From: Caldora sp965222765
Lineage (GTDB): Bacteria > Cyanobacteriota > Cyanobacteriia > Cyanobacteriales > Coleofasciculaceae
Length of the DNA stretch: 64,000 bases
Reading direction: 5' to 3'
Assembly (NCBI GenBank): GCA_965222765.1
Contig: CBDCVG010000044.1
Coordinates: 75,639-139,638, forward strand
Within the stretch, counting starts at the first letter, position 1, and each line of letters starts with the position of its first letter. Under the pieces are notes generated by a model. It had not been told where the DNA came from. It worked only from the letters and a program-made list of their open reading frames with translations, and ran no database searches. Position numbers and translations under genes: made by a program. Below, in pieces: positions 8,933 to 17,704 of this stretch.

Positions 8933-9049
8933 TACTGGACTTATGCACAATCACAGAATTATGTCATCCTGAGCGGTAGCGAAGGATCTCCAGACGGCCG
9001 ATGATGCTTCACTATCACCTCAGCATGAGATTTGAGTGCGTAAGTCCTA
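8933..9049. mobile_element. MITE family 1 copy at the 3' end of the Spy-like gene
   Basis: The right boundary GTGCGTAAGTCCTA (9036-9049) and left boundary TACTGGACTTATGCAC are inverted repeats. The interior GTCATCCTGAGCGGTAGCGA is shared with the copies at 17501, 38913 and 44450. On the minus strand the terminal TAG of the element is the stop codon of the Spy-like gene (9049-9047). Confidence 0.8.
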
Positions 9050-9823
9050 TCTTTGTCTTCTACCTTCACCGCCGCGACGGGAGCGCATTTCTTGACGGAG
9101 CTGTTGGCGCTGTTCGTCAGTGAGTACGCTCTTCATCTGCTCGCGAGATGACTGCTTGATAGAACGCATTTGCTCCTTCTGCTCAGAAGTGAGATTTAGA
9201 GCCTTCATTGCCTCATGTAGCTGCTGACGCTGTGCTTTGATCGATTGAAACGGCTGTTGTTGTTCAGGAGTCAGAATGCCTGCTATTTGTGAGTCAATAT
9301 TATTCCGGACTTGCTCCAACTGAGTTTTTTGATCAGGAGTAAGGTTCAAATTAGATAAAGCTTCGGGACCTCCTAAACCTAACATATGAGGCCGGTGCTT
9401 CCGTCCAGAACCCTCGGAGTTAAGGTTTGACTGGCGTTCTTGCCGGAGTTGCTGGCGTTGTTCGTCAGTGAGTACGTTACCCATCTGCTGCCTTGCAGAC
9501 TGCTTGATAGAACGCATTTGCTCTTTCTGCTCAGAAGTGAGATTGAGAGCCTTCATTGCCTCATGCAGCTGTTGACGCTGTGCTTTGATTGATTGGAACT
9601 GCTGCTGTTGTCCAGGATTCAATATACCTGCTATTTGTGAGTCAGTATTGTTCCGAATTTGCTCGAATTGGGTTTGTTGTTCCGAGGTAAGGTTGAGATT
9701 GGAGAAAACTTGGTGTGGTCCTTGAGCTAACAAATTAGATCTTTGAGCGTTAACTACCATAGGAGCAGTAATGAGAGTGACTGCTGCAACGCCAGCTAGT
9801 AAAGAAAGAAATTTGATTTTCAT
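9047..9823 (-). CDS. Spy/CpxP-like (LTXXQ) periplasmic protein with internal duplication
   Basis: Starting at ATG 9823 (AGG about 9 nt upstream) gives about 258 aa with a signal peptide (MKIKFLSLLAGVAAVTLI, cleavage near VNAQ). An in-frame upstream start at 9892 would bury the signal peptide. The mature part is Gln/Arg-rich and helical. It consists of two nearly identical units of about 95 residues, each with SNLNLT, NNxDSQIAGIL, FQSIKAQRQQLHEAMKALNL and EQKEQMRSIKQS. LTxEQ motifs are typical of the Spy/CpxP chaperone family that responds to envelope stress or metals. The high DNA identity of the two units indicates a recent duplication. The stop codon is contributed by the adjacent MITE. Confidence 0.8.
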   Translation of the reverse strand: MKIKFLSLLAGVAAVTLITAPMVVNAQRSNLLAQGPHQVFSNLNLTSEQQTQFEQIRNNTDSQIAGILNPGQQQQFQSIKAQRQQLHEAMKALNLTSEQKEQMRSIKQSARQQMGNVLTDEQRQQLRQERQSNLNSEGSGRKHRPHMLGLGGPEALSNLNLTPDQKTQLEQVRNNIDSQIAGILTPEQQQPFQSIKAQRQQLHEAMKALNLTSEQKEQMRSIKQSSREQMKSVLTDEQRQQLRQEMRSRRGGEGRRQR

Positions 9824-9944
9824 GATATTTACCTGCAAATGCTTGTAGTAGCTGTGAATTTGTGTTCTATGGTTCAATCCTACAAACGGCAATAGTTAAA
9901 TAACATGAGGCAAAAGACCTGAATTCATCTAGGACTAAAGTCCC

Positions 9945-10110
9945 TAGGAGTTACGCACTGTACAAAAGTACTATTGCATTTGCGTTGTTTCAGCCGTTTG
10001 ATTGCAGTTTTTGGATATAGCGATCGCTAATCTGCATTGGAAAAATTACACCAAAACGTCGAATAGACATAGCTGCATATCTAAGGATTTCTGTCAATGC
10101 GTAACTCCTA
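9945..10110. mobile_element. Small inverted-repeat element related to MITE family 1
   Basis: TAGGAGTTACGCA (9945-9957) and TGCGTAACTCCTA (10098-10110) are perfect 13-bp inverted repeats enclosing 140 bp without coding potential. The ends differ by one base from family 1 (TAGGACTTACGCA). TA at both outer ends fits TA target duplication. Confidence 0.7.
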
Positions 10111-10152
10111 GTCCCAATAAATTGAGTCATAATCCCTACTTCCTTAATTAAT

Positions 10153-10184
10153 AAAAAAAGGCTCCTGCCTTTACGACAGGAGTC
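10153..10184 (-). terminator. Rho-independent terminator of psbDC
   Basis: On the minus strand GACTCCTG pairs with CAGGAGCC across a short loop and is followed by seven T. It lies about 45 bp after the psbC stop. Confidence 0.85.
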
Positions 10185-10227
10185 TTTGAGTGTTGAAATA
10201 ATTTCAGCTGCTGCTGAATATCAAAAC

Positions 10228-11613
10228 CTAGTCAATATCAGGCATAGACAAAGCTGGTTCAGCTTCCCGATCGATACCTTTCTCAAATCCAGCTGCTGCT
10301 GCACGAGCACGGCCAGCATGCCAGAGGTGACCAACTAGGAAGAAGAAGCCCATAACAAAGTGGAAGGCTGCCAACCAAGCACGGGGATTAACATAGTTAA
10401 AACCGTTAATCTCGGTGATAATACCGCCCACAGAGTTGATTGAACCGTTAGGAGCATGAGTCATGTACTCAGCTGCACGGCGCAGTTGCCAAGGCTGAAT
10501 ATCGTTCCTTAGTTTGTCTACATCAAGACCATTGGGACCCCGTAGAGGCTCCAGCCAAGGACCTTGGAAATCCCAGAAGCGCATAGTTTCACCACCGAAG
10601 ATGATTTCACCAGTGGGGGAGCGCATCAGATACTTACCAAGACCTGTAGGACCTTGAGAAGAAGCAATATTTGCACCTAAGCGTTGGTCACGAGCCAAAA
10701 ATACAAAAGACTGAGCCTGAGAGGCTTCAGCATTGGTTGGACCGAAGAATTCGCTAGGGTAAGCGGTGTTGTTGAACCAAACGAACATAGAGGCAATTAA
10801 GCCCATCATGGACAAGGCACCCAAGCTGTAGGAGAGGTAAGCTTCTCCAGACCAGATGAAGGCGCGACGAGCCCAACCAAAAGGTTGAGTGAGAATGTGA
10901 TAAACACCACCGGAAATACAAATCAGGCCAATCCAGATGTGACCACCGATGATGTCTTCCATATTATTGACACCGATGATCCACCCTTCTCCACCAAAGG
11001 GAGCATCTAGCAAATAACCGAAGATTACAGCAGGGTTCAGGGTCGGGTTAGTAATAATGCGGACATCACCACCCCCCGGTGCCCAGGTATCATATACACC
11101 GCCGAAGAACATCGCTTTGAGAACCAGCAAGAAAGCACCACAACCTAACATGATTAGGTGGAAGCCGATAATACTGGTCATTTTGTTCTTGTCTCTCCAG
11201 TCATAACCAAAGAAGTCAGAGTATTCTTCTAAGGTTTCAGGACCCCGAATAGCATGATAAATACCACCAAGACCCAGGACAGCGGAAGAAATTAAGTGCA
11301 GTACACCAACCACAAAGTAAGGGAAGGTGTTGACAATTTCACCACCAGGACCAACACCCCAACCTAAAGTAGCGAGGTGAGGTATGAGGATCAAACCCTG
11401 CTCATAAGCAGGCTTTTCTGGGATGAAGTGAGCCACCTCAAATAAGGTCATTGCTCCAGCCCAGAAGACAATTAGTCCAGCATGGGCAACGTGAGCTCCC
11501 AGCAATTTACCGGATAGGTTGATCAAACGGGCGTTACCAGCCCACCAGGCGAAACCTGATGATTCTTGGTCACGATTTCCCGCAATTATAGAACCACTAG
11601 AAAGTGTTACCAC
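10228..11613 (-). CDS. psbC: Photosystem II CP43 chlorophyll-binding protein
   Basis: CP43 is the inner antenna of photosystem II in the thylakoid membrane and also ligates the Mn cluster. The start chosen is GTG at 11613 (VVTLSSGSIIAGNRDQ), as in other cyanobacteria; GAGG lies 9 nt upstream, and the product is then 461 aa, the usual size. An upstream in-frame start at 11679 adds 22 non-conserved residues and lies in a hairpin. Hallmarks: GFAWWAGNARLINLSGKLLG, the large lumenal loop with GGETMRFWDF, the Arg of GPWLEPLRGPNGLD, and C-terminal GRARAAAAGFEKGIDRE. psbD lies upstream with a 76-nt gap instead of the overlap common in cyanobacteria and chloroplasts. Confidence 0.97.
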   Translation of the reverse strand: MVTLSSGSIIAGNRDQESSGFAWWAGNARLINLSGKLLGAHVAHAGLIVFWAGAMTLFEVAHFIPEKPAYEQGLILIPHLATLGWGVGPGGEIVNTFPYFVVGVLHLISSAVLGLGGIYHAIRGPETLEEYSDFFGYDWRDKNKMTSIIGFHLIMLGCGAFLLVLKAMFFGGVYDTWAPGGGDVRIITNPTLNPAVIFGYLLDAPFGGEGWIIGVNNMEDIIGGHIWIGLICISGGVYHILTQPFGWARRAFIWSGEAYLSYSLGALSMMGLIASMFVWFNNTAYPSEFFGPTNAEASQAQSFVFLARDQRLGANIASSQGPTGLGKYLMRSPTGEIIFGGETMRFWDFQGPWLEPLRGPNGLDVDKLRNDIQPWQLRRAAEYMTHAPNGSINSVGGIITEINGFNYVNPRAWLAAFHFVMGFFFLVGHLWHAGRARAAAAGFEKGIDREAEPALSMPDID

Positions 11614-11652
11614 TTGGTAATACCTCTTCAACAATAATGAACAAGGAGTGAC

Positions 11653-11681
11653 GAGTGCTGAAATTGCAGAGTTCAGCACTC
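11653..11681 (-). promoter_or_regulatory. Hairpin in the psbD-psbC spacer
   Basis: GAGTGCTGAA and TTCAGCACTC form a perfect 10-bp stem with a 9-nt loop between the psbD stop and the psbC ribosome binding site. No T-run follows, so it is more likely an mRNA-processing or stability element than a terminator. Confidence 0.6.
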
Positions 11682-11689
11682 ATCAGATG

Positions 11690-12748
11690 TTACAGAGCGT
11701 TACCGCGAGGAAGAACTTCCTCAGGGAACTCAAAGTGCTCATGAGGTTGGTCTTGAGGAGCCATCCAAGCTCTCACTCCCTCATTGAGCAGAATGTTCTT
11801 GGTATAGAACGTTTCAAACTCTGGGTCTTCTGCTGCACGGATTTCTTGGGATACAAAGTCATATGCCCTCAGGTTCAGAGCTAATCCCACAATCCCTACT
11901 GCACTCATCCACAAGCCGGTTACTGGCACAAACAGCATGAAGAAGTGCAACCAACGCTTGTTGGAGAACGCAATACCAAATATTTGTGACCAGAAACGGT
12001 TAGCCGTCACCATGGAGTAAGTCTCTTCCGCCTGGGTGGGGCTGAATGCTCCAAAGGTGTTCGATTTGTCATCGTCTTGATATAAGGTGTTCTCCACAGT
12101 TGCTCCGTGGATAGCACACAATAAAGCTCCACCTAAGACCCCAGCTACTCCCATCATGTGGAAGGGATTGAGAGTCCAGTTGTGGAACCCTTGTAGGAAC
12201 AGTAGGAAGCGGAAAATTGCCGCTACTCCAAAGCTGGGTGCAAAGAACCAGCTGGATTGTCCCAAGGGATACATCAAGAAGACGCTGACAAAGACCGCAA
12301 TCGGTGCAGAAAAGGCAATAGCGTTATAAGGACGCAGTCCGATCAAGCGGGCGATTTCAAATTGCCGGAGCATGAAACCGATTAAGGCAAAAGCACCATG
12401 AAGGGCGACGAAAGTCCAAAGACCTCCGAGTTGGCACCAACGGGTGAAGTTACCTTGAGCTTCGGGTCCCCAGAGGAAGAGCAGGGAGTGACCCATGCTG
12501 TCAGCAGGGCTTGATACTGCCACGGTGAGGAAGTTGCAACCTTCCAGGTAGGAGGAAGCCAAACCGTGGGTGTACCAAGAGGTGACAAAGGTAGTGCCGG
12601 TGAGCCAACCTCCCAGAGCCAGGAAGGCACAGGGGAATAGTAGCAGACCGGACCAGCCGACAAAGACAAAACGGTCTCGTTTGAGCCAGTCGTCAAGGAC
12701 GTCGAACCATCCTCTCTGACTTGGCGCTTGACCTAGTGCTATGGTCAT
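11690..12748 (-). CDS. psbD: Photosystem II reaction centre D2 protein
   Basis: D2 forms the photosystem II reaction-centre heterodimer with D1. It has five membrane helices and binds P680 chlorophyll, pheophytin, plastoquinone QA and the non-heme iron. The 352-aa length is exactly that of the family. Recognisable segments are GWSGLLLFPCAFLALGGW, the chlorophyll/iron-binding histidines in GFHNWTLNPFHMMGVAG, NRFWSQIFGIAFSNKRW with the second iron-binding His region, and the C-terminus FPEEVLPRGNAL. AGAGGA precedes the ATG at 12748. It is transcribed together with psbC, and many cyanobacteria keep a second psbD elsewhere. Confidence 0.98.
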   Translation of the reverse strand: MTIALGQAPSQRGWFDVLDDWLKRDRFVFVGWSGLLLFPCAFLALGGWLTGTTFVTSWYTHGLASSYLEGCNFLTVAVSSPADSMGHSLLFLWGPEAQGNFTRWCQLGGLWTFVALHGAFALIGFMLRQFEIARLIGLRPYNAIAFSAPIAVFVSVFLMYPLGQSSWFFAPSFGVAAIFRFLLFLQGFHNWTLNPFHMMGVAGVLGGALLCAIHGATVENTLYQDDDKSNTFGAFSPTQAEETYSMVTANRFWSQIFGIAFSNKRWLHFFMLFVPVTGLWMSAVGIVGLALNLRAYDFVSQEIRAAEDPEFETFYTKNILLNEGVRAWMAPQDQPHEHFEFPEEVLPRGNAL

Positions 12749-13174
12749 AATTTCAAATCCTCTTACCTTACTAACTAAATGATTTGCAAGGATTTCGATC
12801 TTGGCGCTTTCGCGCTTTTACCTGACATTTTCACAGCTGTCACCATGAAATTCTTAGAAGGTCGGTTAACCTAGCTAACTCGATCTTCTAAGCAGATGCC
12901 AGACAATCGCTTACCACAAGATAATATTTAAACCAGTGGTTGCTTAATTTTTCTTAATTTATCACGTTTTTAGGCTGTTTTCACAATCTTCACGTAATGA
13001 AGACAGGTATAACAGCACTTACGTTTAATAATAATTAATATCAGAAATTTTACAAATTGACACATAATTCTTCAGAATTTCTTTAGCTCAGCTCTCCCTT
13101 GCTGAAAAATGTCATAGTAAATTTCAGGCATGTTTTATCCAAAATTCTGAGATTGACGGGGCAGAATTATTATT
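12749..13174. promoter_or_regulatory. Divergent psbD/ycf4 promoter region with 5'-leader hairpin
   Basis: This 426-bp spacer must carry the promoters of psbD (leftward) and ycf4 (rightward). A long imperfect hairpin (CTTAGAAGGTCG at 12853, CGATCTTCTAAG ending 12892, inner GTTA/TAAC) lies about 105-145 nt upstream of the psbD start. It could belong to the psbD leader. No other gene is visible. Confidence 0.5.
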
Positions 13175-13741
13175 ATGACAGCAATAACAACTCAACAAGA
13201 GAGCAACCTACTTCTTCAACCAGTTTTAGGATCCCGCCGATTTAGTAACTATTGGTGGGCAACAATTGTCTCTTTGGGAGGTACAGGTTTCTTCCTAGCA
13301 GGGCTTTCTAGTTACTTCAAGAGCAATCTACTTCCTGTTGGTGATGCCGCCCAACTACTGTTTATCCCGCAGGGAATAACTATGGGTTTCTACGGTATTG
13401 CTGGTCTGCTTTTGGGCATTTACTTGTGGCTGCTCATCCTTTGGGATGTTGGAGGCGGTTACAACGAGTTCAACAAAGAGATGGGCATGGTTAAAATTTT
13501 TCGCTGGGGCTTTCCAGGAAAAAATCGTCAGGTAGAGTTCAGTTGCCAGATAAAAGATGTTCAGTCAATTCGAGTGGAGATCAAAGAAGGTCTCAACCCC
13601 CGCAGAGCTCTCTACCTCCGTGTTAAAGACCGCCGCGAAATTCCTCTAACTCGAGTTGGACAGCCAATATCACTGTCGAAACTGGAAAATCAAGGGGCAG
13701 AGCTTGCTCGTTTCTTGACAGTTCCTCTCGAAGGATTGTAA
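13175..13741 (+). CDS. ycf4: Photosystem I assembly protein Ycf4
   Basis: The 188-aa protein matches Ycf4, a thylakoid factor needed for, or helping, assembly of photosystem I. Two N-terminal membrane helices (about residues 25-45 and 65-90, WWATIVSLGGTGFFLAGLSS and GIAGLLLGIYLWLLILWDVG) are followed by a cytosolic domain with GYNEFNKEMGMVKIFRWGFP. The C-terminal pattern RRALYLRVKDRREIPLTRVG is characteristic. It is divergent from psbD. Confidence 0.96.
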   Translation: MTAITTQQESNLLLQPVLGSRRFSNYWWATIVSLGGTGFFLAGLSSYFKSNLLPVGDAAQLLFIPQGITMGFYGIAGLLLGIYLWLLILWDVGGGYNEFNKEMGMVKIFRWGFPGKNRQVEFSCQIKDVQSIRVEIKEGLNPRRALYLRVKDRREIPLTRVGQPISLSKLENQGAELARFLTVPLEGL

Positions 13742-14013
13742 TTAATGACACTCCCACATAATTTGGATAGGGCAAAAGCTGCATCCAAATTAATCCTCGT
13801 GTTTTTTAGACCGATAAGTGTCAAAATGATTTAGCATCAACTGCTGTGCAGCTATCAATATCTTGCAATAGAGCGGTGGGGCATCCCGTTCTTAAAGCTC
13901 AGTTAATGTCCTATGCTTTCTTCAGGAGTCGCTGAGAAACCCGCGCTATATCCGCTCCGATTAGCGCCGGGAGTATGTCACTAGCTAACGCTACAACTAA
14001 CGGTGAATTAAAC

Positions 14014-14754
14014 ATGCACATCAAAATCCAGCGGTGGCTATCATTAATGTTGGTTTTTGCTGTTCTGGTTTTAGGAGGGTGTGGCACGTCACAGTCGGCG
14101 GCTGTAGACCCAGCAAACTCCTCAACCGCTGAAACAGCATCTAGTCCTCTCACTCAGAATCCTAGTTCTCAAACAAGTGCTCTCCCAAGACTGGAAGGAA
14201 AAGCCACAGTGGTGCTGACAGTCAAAAACTCAAAGATCACCATTGAAGTAGATGGAACTAATGCTCCACTTACAGCAGGCAATTTCGTTGACCTAGTAGA
14301 GCGGGGATTCTACGACGGATTAGTATTTCATCGCGTAGTACCAGATTTTGTAGTTCAGGGTGGTGACCCTCAAGGGAAAGACCCTAATTTTCCAGTAGAA
14401 CGTTTGGGAACAGGTAGTTTTGTCGATCCAGAGACTTCTCAAGTTCGTTATATACCTCTGGAAATTAAACCCAAAGGTACGGACACTCCTACCTATAGCA
14501 AAATTGTAGATACGGTATCTACTCCTATTGTTTTACCGCATACTCGCGGTGCTGTTGCTATGGCTCGTTCCCAGCCACCAGACTCTGCTTCTTCTCAGTT
14601 TTACATTGCTTTGTCGGAATTGCCTTCTTTGGATGGTAGCTATGCTGTCTTTGGTTACCTCAAGGAAGGTATGGATGTTGTAGATAAGATTCAACAAGGG
14701 GATCAGATTGAATCAGCTAAGGTTACTCAAGGCAGTGAAAACTTGAAAAAATAG
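14014..14754 (+). CDS. Cyclophilin-type peptidyl-prolyl isomerase lipoprotein
   Basis: Starting at ATG 14014 gives a 246-aa precursor with a lipoprotein signal (MLVFAVLVLGGCGTS; lipobox LGGC). A start at 13975 would put 13 extra residues before the signal. After a Ser/Thr-rich linker comes a cyclophilin domain that catalyses cis-trans isomerisation of prolyl bonds. It carries the catalytic Arg in VFHRVVPDFVVQGGDP, AMARSQPPDSASSQFYIAL and YAVFGYLKEGMDVVDKI. The protein probably sits on the periplasmic or lumenal side of a membrane as a folding helper. The 230 bp upstream show no other gene. Confidence 0.92.
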   Translation: MHIKIQRWLSLMLVFAVLVLGGCGTSQSAAVDPANSSTAETASSPLTQNPSSQTSALPRLEGKATVVLTVKNSKITIEVDGTNAPLTAGNFVDLVERGFYDGLVFHRVVPDFVVQGGDPQGKDPNFPVERLGTGSFVDPETSQVRYIPLEIKPKGTDTPTYSKIVDTVSTPIVLPHTRGAVAMARSQPPDSASSQFYIALSELPSLDGSYAVFGYLKEGMDVVDKIQQGDQIESAKVTQGSENLKK

Positions 14755-14761
14755 TTGTTAA

Positions 14762-14796
14762 GGTCATCCCACGACTAAAGTGCGTGGGATTTCCCC
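14762..14796 (+). mobile_element. IS right-end-like hairpin remnant
   Basis: ATCCCACGAC and GTGCGTGGGAT form a stem directly after the cyclophilin stop, followed by TTCCCC. Similar hairpins recur in this window next to GGGGAGTRTCA motifs. It could also act as a terminator. Confidence 0.4.
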
Positions 14797-14845
14797 TCTT
14801 TTGTTATTAATCATTTGTCCTTTATAAATTTCGACCAAACTTACC

Positions 14846-16054
14846 TTGGTAGAGGTAGTTGTTACCGGCATCGGTTTAGTTTCAGCTTTGGGTAGACTCA
14901 AGTCTAGTTGGCAGCATTTACTTGCAGGTAAATCTGGCATTGGAATGTATCAACCTTTCCCAGATTTATCCTCCCAACCCCTGGCATTGATTAATCAAAC
15001 ATCAATTTCTTCCTTGGATGAACTCACCCAGCTAGTTGTAGCAGATGCACTTCAGGATGCTGCTCTAGAAATACCACTACCAGATTGCGGCGTGGTTATT
15101 GGTTCAAGTCGTGGTTGTCAAGCCTCCTGGGAGGAGCTGGCGAGGGAGATAGGGAGTGTGGGGAGCTGGGGAAGATGGGGAGACAAGAAAATAATGCCCC
15201 ATTTCCAAACAACAAACAACAAACAACAAACAACAAACTTAGAGCATTGGTTAGATCTGCTTCCCCACCAAGTTGCGATCGCAACTGCTCGCCAGGTTGG
15301 AGCCGCTCGTCCAGTACTAGCACCAATGGCAGCTTGTGCAACAGGAATTTGGGCGATTGCTCAAGGCTTTGAACTCATCCAAACTGGTTGTTGCCAGCAA
15401 GTAATTGCTGGTGCAGTAGAAGTACCTATCACTCGACTAACCCTTGCAGGATTTAACAAGATGGGTGCTTTGGCAACAACTGGTGCTTACCCTTTTGATC
15501 AGCATCGGGAAGGCTTAGTCTTAGGAGAGGGAGCTGCTGTCTTGATTTTGGAGTCAGTTGACTTAGCCGTCAGTCGAGGAGTTCCAGTTTATGGAAAGTT
15601 GTTGGGTTTTGGCTTAACATCGGATGCTTATCATGCAACTTCACCCAGTCCAGATCAGCAGAGTGCGATCGCAGCTGTAAAGCAATGTTTAGAACGCTCT
15701 CATATTTCTCCCACTGAAATCGATTATATCCACGCTCACGGTACTGGCACTCAACTAAACGATCGCAACGAAGCTGAGCTAATGCAAAAGCTATTTCCTC
15801 AAGGTGTTCCAATAAGTTCTACTAAGGGAGCTGCCGGTCATACATTAGGAGCCTCTGGAGCTTTGGGAGCAGCTTTCTGCTTGATGGCATTGAAGCATCA
15901 ACTATTGCCTCCTTGTGTAGGATTGGAGCAATCAAATTTTGATTTGGATTTAGTGGTTATGCCACGTCGAGGCGAGGTGCGGCAGGTGCTTAATTTTAGC
16001 TTTGGGTTTGGGGGACAAAATGCGGTAATGGCTCTGGGTAACTTTTCTACCTAA
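14846..16054 (+). CDS. Beta-ketoacyl-ACP synthase (FabF-like)
   Basis: The 402-aa protein is a thiolase-fold condensing enzyme. These extend acyl-ACP with malonyl-ACP in fatty acid or polyketide synthesis. The triad is present: Cys164 in MAACATGIWA, His298 in IHAHGTGTQLND and His332 in GAAGHTLGASGALG, with Lys327. The start is TTG at 14846 (MVEVVVTGIGLVSALG). Residues about 101-131 (GSWGRWGDKK, then TTNNKQQTTN) are a foreign-looking insert encoded by simple repeats, at a surface position before the active-site Cys segment. No acyl carrier protein gene is adjacent. It may be a second, specialised synthase instead of the housekeeping FabF. Confidence 0.88.
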   Translation: MVEVVVTGIGLVSALGRLKSSWQHLLAGKSGIGMYQPFPDLSSQPLALINQTSISSLDELTQLVVADALQDAALEIPLPDCGVVIGSSRGCQASWEELAREIGSVGSWGRWGDKKIMPHFQTTNNKQQTTNLEHWLDLLPHQVAIATARQVGAARPVLAPMAACATGIWAIAQGFELIQTGCCQQVIAGAVEVPITRLTLAGFNKMGALATTGAYPFDQHREGLVLGEGAAVLILESVDLAVSRGVPVYGKLLGFGLTSDAYHATSPSPDQQSAIAAVKQCLERSHISPTEIDYIHAHGTGTQLNDRNEAELMQKLFPQGVPISSTKGAAGHTLGASGALGAAFCLMALKHQLLPPCVGLEQSNFDLDLVVMPRRGEVRQVLNFSFGFGGQNAVMALGNFST

Positions 16055-16069
16055 AGTATCAAGGTTATC

Positions 16070-16107
16070 CTTGATCTCTGTTTGTTTGAAAATAAACAGA
16101 GATCAAG
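16070..16107 (+). terminator. Strong hairpin after the ketoacyl synthase gene
   Basis: CTTGATCTCTGTTT pairs perfectly with AAACAGAGATCAAG (14 bp, 10-nt loop), 16 bp after the stop codon. There is no clean T-run after it. It lies between convergent genes and may serve both. Confidence 0.6.
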
Positions 16108-16181
16108 CGAACGGAAGCTTTTAGATTGGCTATAACTTTTCATTACCCTTCTGGGAAAATAATGAGAAACGCTATACTCCC

Positions 16182-16463
16182 TTACTTAAGAGGATGGTGT
16201 TCATTCAGAATTTTTTCAACTCTGGCTTCATCCAATCTAGAAGTTAATCTTTTATTTTCGTGTATATCTCTGGTAGTTTTTGAGACATTGATCGTAGAGC
16301 CAACAGTAAAGACTAAGCCCATGCCCATATAACCTTTTACCCAGCTGTCTACAGGGAGATGTAGAATGCCAATTGTTAGAGCAGCAACAGAAATAATAAA
16401 AGAAGCCCAGGCTTGAACAACCCAAGCGGCACTGTGGGTTTGGTTACCTAATTGTTGTTGCAT
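16182..16463 (-). CDS. YiaA/YiaB family inner membrane protein
   Basis: This 93-aa protein has two close membrane helices (about residues 18-36 and 46-62, ASFIISVAALTIGILHL and MGMGLVFTVGSTINVSK) and a charged C-terminal tail containing TRDIHENKRLTSRLDEARVE. This is the YiaAB two-helix domain layout. AGAAGGATA directly precedes the ATG at 16463. Function in cyanobacteria is unknown. Confidence 0.8.
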   Translation of the reverse strand: MQQQLGNQTHSAAWVVQAWASFIISVAALTIGILHLPVDSWVKGYMGMGLVFTVGSTINVSKTTRDIHENKRLTSRLDEARVEKILNEHHPLK

Positions 16464-16723
16464 TATCCTTCTACCTCCACTGAAATTAGTGAATAAATTG
16501 ATTCTCGTTATTCATAATTTCATAATATTGATAGCTGTTTTTGAGAGAGAGTTTGGAATGACAGTTTTTCAAGTGGGTGGGAGACAGTTCTGGTGTTGCA
16601 GTGATCAATGGCGATTTATCGTGCTTTTTGTTTACCTCATCATGTGACAATTTTCAAATTGGACTTTACCAGCCGAAGGGATAACTATCCCATTTCTTTC
16701 ATTATTGATGCTGAGATTTCACC

Positions 16724-17437
16724 ATGCCTTTAAATGCGATCGCACCTGATATCTGGACAGCAACCCAACCCCTACGCTTCCTCGGTTTGGAAGTCGGTAG
16801 CCGCATGACTATCGTGCGATTACCCAGCCACGACCTGGTGCTAATTTCACCCATAGAATTAGATGAATGCGATCGCCAAGCGATCGAGCAGTTGGGTTCT
16901 GTGCGTTATATCATTGCTCCTAACCTCTTTCATCATCTCTCCATCGGCTCTGTTCAAGCATTTTACCCCGAAGCTAAGGTTTGGGGAGTTGCTGGACTGC
17001 CCGAGAAACGACCAGATCTGAAATTTGAAGAATTACTAACCCAACCTGGCAGCGTTGAAAATACCCTCGACTATCTCCCATTCAAAGGCTTTGAATTCAT
17101 CTTGCCTAGAGGCATCAAATCTGCCAATGAAACCGTCTTTTTTCACCGACTCAGCCAGACGCTTATTCTCACTGACATTGCCTTCAATTTCGATCAGAAC
17201 AATAGCCTCAGCACCCGTCTTGCAGCCCAAATCTTCTTAGGTTCTTACAATAACTTACGTCCGTCTCGATTAGAAAAATGGGGAAGCCGTGATAAGGTTG
17301 CGGTTGAGACTTCGGTACGACAGATTTTAGACTGGGATTTTGATCGCGTCATTCCAGGTCATGGTTCCATTGTAGAAGTTGGTGGCAAAGTGCAATTCAA
17401 GGCTGGATATGAATGGTTTTTAAGCAAGGCTCTGTAG
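16724..17437 (+). CDS. DUF4336 protein, metallo-beta-lactamase-fold-like
   Basis: The 237-aa protein contains RMTIVRLPSHDLVLISPI near residue 28, IIAPNLFHHLSIGSVQAFYPEA near 67 and VIPGHGSIVEVGGK near 217. This is the layout of the DUF4336 family, which is related to metallo-beta-lactamase-fold hydrolases. The C-terminal GHG motif and NLFHH keep some metal-site histidines, but the full HxHxDH signature is absent, so catalysis is uncertain. It is a single gene with no operon partner. A MITE lies 64 bp downstream. Confidence 0.8.
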   Translation: MPLNAIAPDIWTATQPLRFLGLEVGSRMTIVRLPSHDLVLISPIELDECDRQAIEQLGSVRYIIAPNLFHHLSIGSVQAFYPEAKVWGVAGLPEKRPDLKFEELLTQPGSVENTLDYLPFKGFEFILPRGIKSANETVFFHRLSQTLILTDIAFNFDQNNSLSTRLAAQIFLGSYNNLRPSRLEKWGSRDKVAVETSVRQILDWDFDRVIPGHGSIVEVGGKVQFKAGYEWFLSKAL

Positions 17438-17500
17438 TACTTTACTATAGCTTTTTCTAACTCAGTGTAGTACAGATAACCATCGAAAAGCCCTATCTGA

Positions 17501-17614
17501 TAGGACTTACACACCGTAATGCAATTCTGTCATCCTGAGCGATAGCGAAGGATCTCCCAGCCGCAAAAGATGCTTTTCTTACGTTGAGTATCACAGCTGA
17601 GTGCGTAAGTCCTA
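17501..17614. mobile_element. MITE family 1 copy, 114 bp
   Basis: Ends TAGGACTTACACAC (17501-17514) and GTGCGTAAGTCCTA (17601-17614) are inverted. The interior GTCATCCTGAGCGATAGCGA matches the other copies. TA at both ends fits a TA target-site duplication. This is the most compact complete copy. Confidence 0.8.
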
Positions 17615-17704
17615 TCTGATTCTTCTTTTGATGTATTACGTGGAGTCCGAAACCGCTATAGTCCCTGGATAGGGGGACTGACAAGGCTCTAATTCTTATT
17701 CTGA

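Larger units (their letters stand above)
9824..10227. other. Intergenic region between the Spy-like gene and psbC
   Basis: It holds the Spy-like promoter region, a small inverted-repeat element (9945-10110) and the psbC terminator (10153-10184). No gene is visible. Confidence 0.6.

Noticed and set aside
11614..11679. Longer psbC start at 11679
   Set aside because: The added residues are not conserved, the start lies in a hairpin, and the GTG at 11613 has a good ribosome binding site and gives the family length.
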